A DNA stretch of 64,000 bases, taken from DASWJZ01 sp963739005 (GTDB lineage: Bacteria > Pseudomonadota > Alphaproteobacteria > Rhizobiales > Afifellaceae). The notes beneath the pieces are model-generated. The model did no database searches. It was not told the DNA's origin and saw only the letters and a list, made by a program, of their open reading frames with translations. The stretch is taken from contig CAVTYQ010000007.1 in the NCBI GenBank assembly GCA_963739005.1, forward strand, positions 62,001 through 126,000. Direction: 5' to 3'. Of the stretch, positions 25,150 to 31,589 are shown piece by piece. Position 1 is the stretch's first letter. The number at the start of each line of letters is the position of its first letter. A program made the translations under genes and the position numbers.

Positions 25150-25185
25150 ATGTCAAGACATACGTTTGGTATGTCTGTATGTCAA
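25149..25185. promoter_or_regulatory. Palindromic operator of vapBC
   Basis: AGACATAC (25156-25163) and GTATGTCT (25169-25176) form a perfect 8-bp inverted repeat with a 5-base spacer, flanked by further TATGTC half-sites at 25150 and about 25179. It lies directly upstream of the antitoxin start, where ribbon-helix-helix antitoxins repress their own operon. Confidence 0.7.
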
Positions 25186-25240
25186 CGACCTGCTTCTCCC
25201 TTCCGGCCCGATCCCCTAAACTCCACAAAAGGAGAGATTC

Positions 25241-25951
25241 GTGGATCGGGCCGACTGGGACGAACTCGCCGACGATTTCGAGGCGCTTGTCGTCGACGTC
25301 ACGGCGGACGAGACGAGCGACCAGGTGAGCCGCTTCGTCGCCGCCGCGCGGCTTCCCGAGAATGCCGTGCTGGTCGATCTCGGTTGCGGCATCGGCTCCT
25401 TCATCCAGCGCTTCGGGGACCGCTTCGCGGAAATCGTCGGCGTCGAGCATGCGCCGAAGATCATCGCGCGCGCGAAGGTGAAATGCGCCGGCATGAAGAA
25501 CATCCGCTGGCTCACGGCCGACGTCGCCCGCGGGGCAAAGCGCATCGGGCCGCGCGCCGATCTCGCCGTCTGCATGAACGTGATCACCGCCGACGGCGCC
25601 GCGGAGCGGACGGCGCAGTGGCGCGGCCTCAGCGCGGTGACGAAGCCTGCGGGCTTCGCGCTTGTCGTCGTGCCGTCGCTTCAATCGGAACGGATGGTGC
25701 AAAAACACACGGCGGCGGGGAAAGGCGGCAAGCCGAAATTCAAGGGCGACGGGCTCTCCGAGAAGGCCGGCAGCTGGCAAAAACACTATCGGCGTGACGA
25801 GTTGATCGGGATCCTCGCGCGGCACGGCTTCACCATCGTACGCATCGGGCGCATCTATTCGCCTTGGTCGCGCGAGGGACTGCGCAAGCCGCGCAACCCC
25901 GCCTTCAAAAGCCCGTGGGACTGGATCTGTCTCGCGCAGCGGACGGCGTGA
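25241..25951 (+). CDS. SAM-dependent methyltransferase, class I
   Basis: The 236-residue product starts at a GTG preceded by AAAGGAGAG. Motif I of class I methyltransferases is clear (VLVDLGCGIGSFIQRFG, about residues 43-59), followed by VGVEHAPKIIARAK with the acidic residue that holds SAM, and a motif IV-like DLAVCMNVIT. The C-terminal part ends WSREGLRKPRNPAFKSPWDW. The substrate is unknown. Its promoter lies next to, or overlaps, the vapBC operator on the other strand. Confidence 0.87.
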   Translation: MDRADWDELADDFEALVVDVTADETSDQVSRFVAAARLPENAVLVDLGCGIGSFIQRFGDRFAEIVGVEHAPKIIARAKVKCAGMKNIRWLTADVARGAKRIGPRADLAVCMNVITADGAAERTAQWRGLSAVTKPAGFALVVVPSLQSERMVQKHTAAGKGGKPKFKGDGLSEKAGSWQKHYRRDELIGILARHGFTIVRIGRIYSPWSREGLRKPRNPAFKSPWDWICLAQRTA

Positions 25952-25986
25952 ACGAGAAAGCGGACCGCCGCAGAACGGCGATCCGC
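25952..25986 (-). terminator. Hairpin between the convergent methyltransferase and YciE-like genes
   Basis: GCGGACCGCCG (25960-25970) and CGGCGATCCGC (25976-25986) pair with one mismatch. On the minus strand the hairpin is followed by TTTCTCGTT, so it most likely ends the YciE-like transcript. Confidence 0.55.
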
Positions 25987-26009
25987 GATGTCCTTAGCGA
26001 GGTTTCGGC

Positions 26010-26519
26010 TTACGCCGCCTCCCGGCCTTCGGCTTCCATATTGACCGCCGTCCTGGCGATCTCGGTCAGAGCCTCGTCTGTGGCTTCCTCTTCGTCGAGG
26101 GTCGCTTCGAGAAGGGCGACGGCCTCGTCGAGGCCGAGCTCGTCAGCCCAGGTCGCGAGCGTCCCATAGCGTGACATCTCGTAGTGCTCGATGGCCTGGG
26201 CAGCTGCCAGGAGGCCGGCGTCGAGCGCGGGCGAACCCTTGTATTCCTCCATAATCTCCGCACCCTCGTCGGTGATGCCGACGATCGCCGCGCAGGTCTT
26301 TCCCTGCGGCTTCTTGTCGATCAGCGCGAACACCTGCTCAAGCCGCTCGACATGCCCCTGCGTCTCGCCGCGGTGCTTTTCGAACGCGGCCTTCAGCTCG
26401 TCGTTCTGGGCCGCCTTCATCATCTTCGGCAGAGTCGCGAGGATCCTCTTCTCCGCGAAGTAGATGTCCTTCAGGGTATCGTGGAAAAGCTGGTCGAGCT
26501 TTTTCGGTTCCTTTGCCAT
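26010..26519 (-). CDS. YciE-like DUF892 ferritin-fold protein
   Basis: The 169-residue protein begins at the ATG at 26519 behind a strong GGAGGT; an extension to 26564 runs past that site. It has the DUF892 pattern: KLDQLFHDTLKDIYFAEKRIL, then FEKHRGETQGHVERLEQVF and AQAIEHYEMSRYGTLATWA. The Glu and His residues in these helices can form a ferritin-like di-metal site. Members are induced by stress, but the exact role is unknown. It is read away from the YkgJ-family gene on the same strand, 68 bases behind it. Confidence 0.9.
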   Translation of the reverse strand: MAKEPKKLDQLFHDTLKDIYFAEKRILATLPKMMKAAQNDELKAAFEKHRGETQGHVERLEQVFALIDKKPQGKTCAAIVGITDEGAEIMEEYKGSPALDAGLLAAAQAIEHYEMSRYGTLATWADELGLDEAVALLEATLDEEEATDEALTEIARTAVNMEAEGREAA

Positions 26520-26587
26520 TTGGCACCTCCGGTTCGGATGCCGAACAACAAACCGGTCGGTCACATGGTTCCGCTCGCCCGCTCGCC

Positions 26588-27121
26588 CTAACCGTGATCG
26601 GTTGCCGCGACGAACTCAGGGTCGTTCTGCGCGCGGCGCTCAAAGGAGAGGAAGTCGTAGTAGCCGCATCGGCCCGAGCCGGGGAAGGCGCGACAGACGG
26701 ACGGTCGCGCGGTGTAGATGGTGCAGCGGCGCTCGTCCGTATCGAAGAAGCGGCAGACCTTGCCGTAGTGCTCGTCGGCCTTGCGGCGCATGATGCGCTT
26801 GTAGCCGTGCGCGCTCTTGGTGAAGCGCTTCTCGGCCTCCGCCGGCGCCAACCCGAAGTGCTTCGCCAGCCGCTCAAGATCGTATTTGGTGACGGTGATC
26901 ACCGGGTAGGAGCAGCAATAGCCGGGGCACTTGGCGCAATTGTACTGAACGGTGTCGTGGGCGCGGGAGGTGGGCACGCTCTTTCCCTTGCCCTTGCCGT
27001 TCTTCTTCCCGTTGCCGCTCGACGCGCCCTTCGTATTGAAGGTCGCCGGATGCACGTCGGGGGCCTGGAAAGCCTGCGCGCCGTTCCTGCCAGCATGGCC
27101 GTTCGTCTTCGGACCCGCCAT
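26588..27121 (-). CDS. YkgJ-family cysteine cluster protein
   Basis: This protein belongs to the YkgJ family (CxxxCxxCC clusters) thought to bind zinc or an iron-sulphur cluster. The start is taken at the ATG at 27121 behind GGAGAAGA, giving 177 residues. The first 60 residues are a Gly/Lys-rich, low-complexity stretch (SGNGKKNGKGKGKS). The Cys-rich part has NCAKCPGYCCSYP, CRFFDTDERRCTIY and then RPSVCRAFPGSGRCGYYDF. The function is not known. It precedes the YciE-like gene on the same strand. Confidence 0.85.
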   Translation of the reverse strand: MAGPKTNGHAGRNGAQAFQAPDVHPATFNTKGASSGNGKKNGKGKGKSVPTSRAHDTVQYNCAKCPGYCCSYPVITVTKYDLERLAKHFGLAPAEAEKRFTKSAHGYKRIMRRKADEHYGKVCRFFDTDERRCTIYTARPSVCRAFPGSGRCGYYDFLSFERRAQNDPEFVAATDHG

Positions 27122-27282
27122 TTCTTCTCCGCGTATGTGATGTCGCACGCGGACTCGCGCCTATCCGCACCGATACCCCTAGTGTAGGCATGCGTCGGCA
27201 GAAAGGCCGCAATCTCGGTGTCCAGAATTATCTATTGCAAATTCACGAGCGGGCGCCGCGGAAGCACCCGGACGATCCAAGA

Positions 27283-27531
27283 TCAGTCGTAGCGATCCAT
27301 CTCGACGGGCACGCCCGCACTCGATGCGGCGCGGATCAGTTCGTCGGCGATGCTCCGTGGCGCGAAGCCGGCCGCCAGCGCAGAGGCGCCCAGCTGCTTT
27401 GTGTAGCGCCCGATCTGAAGGATATCACCATTAGCCGCAGCGCTCGTAACGATGCGGCCCACCTCTTCAAGGAAAAGCCGGCGGTCATCCTCCGGGGAGA
27501 CCGTTTCGCCGTTACTCATTTCCGGGGTCAT
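27283..27531 (-). CDS. Small hypothetical protein (82 residues)
   Basis: I do not recognise this protein. The open frame is longer (to 27795), but the part before 27531 crosses an AT-rich promoter-like region, so the ATG at 27531 (or 27519) is preferred. The product is helical in character: EDDRRLFLEEVGRIVTSAAA, then DILQIGRYTKQLGASALAA and SIADELIRAASSAGV. It could be a small DNA- or protein-binding helical bundle. It is divergent from the ribbon-helix-helix gene at 27780. Confidence 0.5.
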   Translation of the reverse strand: MTPEMSNGETVSPEDDRRLFLEEVGRIVTSAAANGDILQIGRYTKQLGASALAAGFAPRSIADELIRAASSAGVPVEMDRYD

Positions 27532-27720
27532 TGGATGGGCACCTCTCGCCGCGGTTCGGGGGAAATCCCGTGAACCGATATCGGCTGCAAAAACGAGCTT
27601 GATCCAAATTCCCCCTTTGTAAATCCGCCAACGGCCCATAGGTAAGTATCTGAACATTCTATGGTTTGTTGATATTGTTAGTCCCTTATGCAACTTTGTC
27701 ATCAGCCGTAAGAAAGGGTA

Positions 27721-27749
27721 TTGACTGCCTATGCGGTTCTTACTAACTT
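27721..27749 (+). promoter_or_regulatory. Sigma-70-like promoter before the ribbon-helix-helix gene
   Basis: TTGACT (27721-27726) and TAACTT (27744-27749) are 17 bases apart and lie 31 bases upstream of the GTG at 27780, in a locally AT-rich spacer. It is a plausible housekeeping promoter, not proven. Confidence 0.4.
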
Positions 27750-27779
27750 TACCCCGCAACCCATTCCGGGAGGTCCGTT

Positions 27780-27992
27780 GTGAGCGATCTGTCACGGGGC
27801 GAGCGGCTGCAAATCATGCTGAACCCCGAGGAGCTTGCCGTTCTCGACAATTGGCGTTTCCAAACGCGCATGCCGAGCCGCGCCGCAGCTATTCGCGAAT
27901 TGCTACGTCGGGGGCTCGAGGCCGACGGGTTCGATGCCGCCGATCAGGGTTCGAAGTCACGCGATTTCGGCGTGGTCACCGAGTCGGAGTAG
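27780..27992 (+). CDS. Small ribbon-helix-helix-like protein (70 residues)
   Basis: The product starts at GTG behind GGGAGG. The sequence SRGERLQIMLNPEELAVLDN, then WRFQTRMPSRAAAIRELLRR, matches the ribbon-helix-helix layout: a short strand, a helix, then the Arg-rich second helix. Similar short proteins are, from memory, widespread in Rhizobiales and are thought to be DNA-binding. There is no toxin gene behind it (the next gene is on the other strand), so it is probably a lone regulator and not half of a toxin-antitoxin pair. Confidence 0.7.
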   Translation: MSDLSRGERLQIMLNPEELAVLDNWRFQTRMPSRAAAIRELLRRGLEADGFDAADQGSKSRDFGVVTESE

Positions 27993-27997
27993 CGCTG

Positions 27998-28423
27998 TCA
28001 GCGCGCCGCGAGTTTCACGTCGCCTTTCTTCGTCAGCGTCCATTCCGGGTTCCACGCGACTTCCCAGGGATGGCCGTCGGGGTCGGCGAAATAGCCGGAA
28101 TAGCCGCCCCAGAAGGTGTCTTTGGCGGATTTCAGGATGCGCGCGCCGGCGCACTCTGCCTCGGCGAGCACGGCGTCGACGTCATCTCTCGAGCGGGCGT
28201 TGTAGGCGAGCGCAATGCCGCCGAAGCCGCGTTCGTTCGGCGCAAGCCCCGCGTCCTCGGCAAGCGCGGAGCGTGACCAGAGCGCCAGGATCATGCCGTT
28301 CAGCTGGAAGAAGACGACACTCGGATTCTGGTTGCCGCGCTCCCAGCCGAGCGCTTCGTAAAAGCGGAGCGAGCGCTCCAGGTCGGCGACGCCAAGGGTC
28401 ACCAGGCTCAAACGCTGTTCCAT
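27998..28423 (-). CDS. VOC-family (glyoxalase-like) protein
   Basis: The start is put at the ATG at 28423 (MEQRLSLVTLGVADL), giving 141 residues. The vicinal oxygen chelate pattern is clear: VADLERSLRFYEALGWERG in the first module, GGIALAYNARSRDDVDAVLA in the second and GYSGYFADPDGHPWEVAW near the end. It recalls the lactoylglutathione-lyase-like proteins of unknown substrate. It is divergent from ssb and shares with it a spacer that holds an SOS box. Confidence 0.87.
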   Translation of the reverse strand: MEQRLSLVTLGVADLERSLRFYEALGWERGNQNPSVVFFQLNGMILALWSRSALAEDAGLAPNERGFGGIALAYNARSRDDVDAVLAEAECAGARILKSAKDTFWGGYSGYFADPDGHPWEVAWNPEWTLTKKGDVKLAAR

Positions 28424-28492
28424 CGATTTCCCCGTTTTCGAACGCCGGCCCGTCACGCGCCGGGCTTGATTCCCATCTTCGCCGCGCTTATA

Positions 28493-28507
28493 GAACATAG
28501 CAAGAAC
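28493..28507 (+). promoter_or_regulatory. SOS (LexA) box upstream of ssb
   Basis: GAAC-ATAGCAA-GAAC matches the alphaproteobacterial LexA operator exactly (two GAAC repeats 7 bases apart). It is 112 bases before the ssb start and 70 bases before the divergent VOC gene, so it may control either. ssb is a known SOS gene. Confidence 0.7.
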
Positions 28508-28619
28508 GATTTTACGCTACCCTGTGCATTCGGCCGAGCGGATTGTGGACAGACGCGCAGCGCATGCTGCGCCGAGCCGATGATTGTGAGCAGGGTAGCC
28601 GCCAAGAACGGAGGCGATC

Positions 28620-29105
28620 ATGGCAGGCAGCGTCAACAAAGTGATCCTGGTCGGCAATCTCGGCCAGGACCCGGAGGTGCGGCGGCTTCCCTCGGGCGAT
28701 CCCGTCGTCAATCTTCGGATCGCGACCTCGGAGAGCTGGCGCGACAAGAATTCCGGTGAGCGGAAGGAGCGGACGGAGTGGCACTCCGTCGTCATCTTCA
28801 ACGAGAACCTCGCCAAGGTGGCGGAGCAGTACCTGAAGAAGGGCGCCAAGGTTTACATCGAGGGCCAGCTGCAGACGCGCCAATGGGAAGACCAGTCGGG
28901 GCAGAAGCGCTACTCGACCGAGGTCGTGCTGCAACGCTTCCGCGGCGAGCTTCAGATGCTCGACAGCCGCGGCGGGGGCGCCGGGGCGGAGATCGGCGAC
29001 CGCAGCGGCCGCGGCACGGAGTTCGGCAGCGCCGGCCCGATGGAGCGGAACGGCCGCGCGAGCGCGACACTCTCGGCAGAGATGGACGACGAGATCCCGT
29101 TCTAG
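28620..29105 (+). CDS. ssb: Single-stranded DNA-binding protein
   Basis: SSB coats single-stranded DNA in replication, repair and recombination. The 161-residue protein has the OB fold at residues 1-110 (SVNKVILVGNLGQDPEVRRL, then KERTEWHSVVIFNENLAKVA and KKGAKVYIEGQLQTRQW). A Gly-rich linker leads to the acidic protein-interaction tip MDDEIPF. A LexA box lies upstream. The position before gyrA is the usual one in this group. Confidence 0.97.
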   Translation: MAGSVNKVILVGNLGQDPEVRRLPSGDPVVNLRIATSESWRDKNSGERKERTEWHSVVIFNENLAKVAEQYLKKGAKVYIEGQLQTRQWEDQSGQKRYSTEVVLQRFRGELQMLDSRGGGAGAEIGDRSGRGTEFGSAGPMERNGRASATLSAEMDDEIPF

Positions 29106-29152
29106 CCGCCGCGCCGCTTTAGCCGCCCGGCGGCCGTCGTCGCTGACGAGCG

Positions 29153-29629
29153 ATGACCGAGCTCTACTTCGCACTGAAGCTCGTCCATATCCTTGGCGCC
29201 GCGGTACTCTTCGGCACCGGGCTCGGCATCGCCTTCTTCATGTGGATGGCGGACCGCACGCGCGTCGCGGCGACGATCGCGGCGACGGCGCGGATCGTCG
29301 TCGTCGCTGATTTCGTCTTCACGGCAACCGCCGTCGTGGTGCAGCCTCTCAGTGGAGCGGCTCTGATCGCGGTTGCCGGATATTCGTGGCGCGAGTCCTG
29401 GATCGCGGTCGCGCTGGCACTCTATCTCCTCGCCGGCTTCTGCTGGCTGCCGGTGGTCTCCATCCAGATCAGGATGCGCGACCTCGCCGCCATCGCCGCG
29501 CGCGACGGCACCGCTTTGCCGGTGGCGTATCACCGGCTCTTCCGGACATGGTTCGCGCTCGGCTGGCCGGCTTTCATCGCGGTGATCCTGATCTTCTCCG
29601 ACATGATCTGGAAACCGGCGCTCTGGTGA
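29153..29629 (+). CDS. DUF2269-family integral membrane protein
   Basis: The 158-residue product has four probable membrane helices with the pattern LYFALKLVHILGAAVLFGTG at the start and RLFRTWFALGWPAFIAVILI at the end, as in DUF2269 proteins. Members are of unknown function. It follows ssb after 47 bases and precedes the DUF1801 gene by 13 bases, so it probably belongs to a small operon with the latter. Confidence 0.8.
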   Translation: MTELYFALKLVHILGAAVLFGTGLGIAFFMWMADRTRVAATIAATARIVVVADFVFTATAVVVQPLSGAALIAVAGYSWRESWIAVALALYLLAGFCWLPVVSIQIRMRDLAAIAARDGTALPVAYHRLFRTWFALGWPAFIAVILIFSDMIWKPALW

Positions 29630-29642
29630 GCGGGGACGGCAG

Positions 29643-30065
29643 ATGAAGCGCTTCACCGACGCGCGCGTCGCGGCGATCTTCGCTTCCTATCCGCCGGCAA
29701 CGCGGAAGAAGCTCCTCGCGCTTCGTCAGCTCATCTTCGACACCGCCGCAAGCACGGACGGCGTCGGGACGCTGGAGGAGACGGTCAAATGGGGACAGCC
29801 GAGCTATCTTACGGCGGCGAGCAAAAGCGGAAGCACGATCCGGATCGACAGCGTGAAGGACTCTGGCGGGCGCTACGCCGTCTACTTCAACTGCCAGACC
29901 AGCCTCGTCGACACGTTCAAAGAGCTCTACGGCGACAAACTTCGTCTCGAAGGCCGGCGCGCCATCATCCTGGAGGCAGGAGACAGATTGCCGGCAGAGG
30001 AATTGCGCCATTGCATCGCGCTGGCGCTCACCTACCACCGGGCGAAGAAGCCCAGCAGCCGATGA
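29643..30065 (+). CDS. DUF1801 domain protein
   Basis: This 140-residue protein fits DUF1801 (YdhG-like): a helical start VAAIFASYPPATRKKLLALR, the segment VGTLEETVKWGQPSYLT, then RYAVYFNCQTSLVDTFK and LRLEGRRAIILEAGDRLP. Function is unknown; some relatives are described as iron-binding frataxin-like folds. It lies 13 bases behind the DUF2269 gene and converges on the marC gene. Confidence 0.82.
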   Translation: MKRFTDARVAAIFASYPPATRKKLLALRQLIFDTAASTDGVGTLEETVKWGQPSYLTAASKSGSTIRIDSVKDSGGRYAVYFNCQTSLVDTFKELYGDKLRLEGRRAIILEAGDRLPAEELRHCIALALTYHRAKKPSSR

Positions 30066-30075
30066 GCCGAGGCCC

Positions 30076-30705
30076 TCAGAGCTTGGCGGAACGCGCGATT
30101 GCAATCACGCCGTCGGCAACGAACTGGACGGCGAGGGCGGCGAGGATCAAGCCGAGGAGCCGCGTCAGCACGATGCGTCCGGTCGCGCCGAGGTAGCGGT
30201 CGAAGCGCTCGGCCAGAAAGAAGACCAGCCAGGCCACGGCGAGATTGACCACGACGATGACGATCAGCACGGCGCGCTCGAAGACATCCGCGTAGGTCCC
30301 GGAGAGGAGGATCGTGGCGGAGATCGCGCCGGGGCCGGCTATCAGGGGAATCGCCAGCGGGAAGATCGCGATGTTGCGGACGTGGTCGGCTTGCGCGATC
30401 TCCGTGCTCTTCTCCTTCCGGTCCTGCCGCTTCTCGAAGATCATCTCGAAGGCGATGTAGAAGAGCAGTACGCCGCCGGCGATGCGGAAGGCGTGAATGG
30501 TGATCCCGAAGACGGAAAGGATGCCGATGCCCGCGACCGCGAAGAGGATGAGGACGGCGAGCGCCGTGATCGTCGCCCGATTTGCGACCTGCTGGCGCTC
30601 GGCCCGGCTCATCCCGGCGGTCAGCGCGAGAAAAAGCGGCGCGAGGCCGGGCGGGTCGATCGTGACGAAAAGCGTCACGAAGGACGTGAGCGCATGTTCC
30701 AGCAT
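30076..30705 (-). CDS. MarC-family membrane protein
   Basis: The start is set at the ATG at 30705 (MLEHALTSFVTLFVTID), giving 209 residues; the longer frame to 30906 is not coding. Six membrane helices can be traced, with DPPGLAPLFLALTAGMS early and IPLIAGPGAISATILLSG in the middle, the hallmark segments of MarC/UPF0056 proteins. They are thought to be transporters of unknown substrate. It converges on the DUF1801 gene and is divergent from the methyltransferase at 30763. Confidence 0.9.
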   Translation of the reverse strand: MLEHALTSFVTLFVTIDPPGLAPLFLALTAGMSRAERQQVANRATITALAVLILFAVAGIGILSVFGITIHAFRIAGGVLLFYIAFEMIFEKRQDRKEKSTEIAQADHVRNIAIFPLAIPLIAGPGAISATILLSGTYADVFERAVLIVIVVVNLAVAWLVFFLAERFDRYLGATGRIVLTRLLGLILAALAVQFVADGVIAIARSAKL

Positions 30706-30762
30706 TGGAGAACCGACGATCCGCCCTCGCCATTGCAGTCTTAGGGGTGAGAAGATGCCGCG

Positions 30763-31473
30763 ATGACCTTCGATGCAAGCGCAGAATCGATACCGCCGCG
30801 CTGTCCGATCTGCGGATCGACCACGTTCGTAGCCGGGCCGAAGGGGCGGACGGCGCCCAACGGGAGGCTGCCGCGCTGCGCCAAATGCCAGTCGCTCGAG
30901 CGGCATCGCATGTTCCGGCTGATGTTCGAGCGGCTCGGCACGGAAGAGTTCCGCGGCGCCACGGCGATCCAGTTCAGCCCCGATCCGACGCTCGATCCCA
31001 CATGGTTCAGCTCATTCGAGCTTTCCGTCTACGGCGAGGGCGAAAGCCTCGACATCCAGGCGATCGACCGGCCCGACGCCGCCTACGAACTCGTCGCCTG
31101 CTCGCATGTCTTGGAGCATGTGGCCGACGACAACGCCGCGCTTCACGAGTTGCTGCGGATCGCCAAGCCGGACGGCCTCCTCTGGCTCGTGGTGCCCGAC
31201 CCGTTCCGCGAAGAGACGACGCGCGACTGGGCCTTTCCGAAGCCGGAAAAGCACGGCCATTACCGCGTCTACGGCGCCGATATCGCCGATCGCTTCGCCC
31301 GTTATGTGCCGGAGCAGCCGGTCTTCGCCTATCTCGGCGAAGACCCGGTGACGAGCGAGCGCGACGGATGTTTCCTGCTGCCGAAATCGGCCCTCTGGCG
31401 GGCCAGACTCTCAGCGCGGCTAGCCCCCGATTCCTGGCTTTTCGTCGGCCCTTCGCGGGCGCAAAAAAATTAA
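30763..31473 (+). CDS. SAM-dependent methyltransferase with N-terminal Cys-rich zinc ribbon
   Basis: The 236-residue product starts with a CPIC-x(19)-CAKC zinc-ribbon-like motif (residues 13-40 region). The methyltransferase core has lost a canonical motif I loop (IQFSPDPTLDPTWFSSF) but keeps a motif IV-like YELVACSHVLEHVADDNAAL and then RIAKPDGLLWLVVP. This pattern (HVLEHV, then PGG/PDG) is that of methyltransferase type-11/12 proteins in cell-surface sugar or small-molecule clusters. The substrate is unknown. It precedes gyrA by 116 bases. Confidence 0.83.
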   Translation: MTFDASAESIPPRCPICGSTTFVAGPKGRTAPNGRLPRCAKCQSLERHRMFRLMFERLGTEEFRGATAIQFSPDPTLDPTWFSSFELSVYGEGESLDIQAIDRPDAAYELVACSHVLEHVADDNAALHELLRIAKPDGLLWLVVPDPFREETTRDWAFPKPEKHGHYRVYGADIADRFARYVPEQPVFAYLGEDPVTSERDGCFLLPKSALWRARLSARLAPDSWLFVGPSRAQKN

Positions 31474-31589
31474 ATCGCCAGCGCCCTATAAGCCATTGTT
31501 TCTAATCGCTTTCTTTAGGGTGGCGAAAGTGGCGGAGCGCGCCTAAATGAGCTAGAAGACAGCCACCCAAAAGCAGCGCGATTCTTCCC

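Noticed and set aside
27780..28423. Toxin-antitoxin pair formed by the ribbon-helix-helix gene and its neighbour
   Set aside because: The neighbour is a VOC protein on the opposite strand and no toxin-like gene is adjacent.
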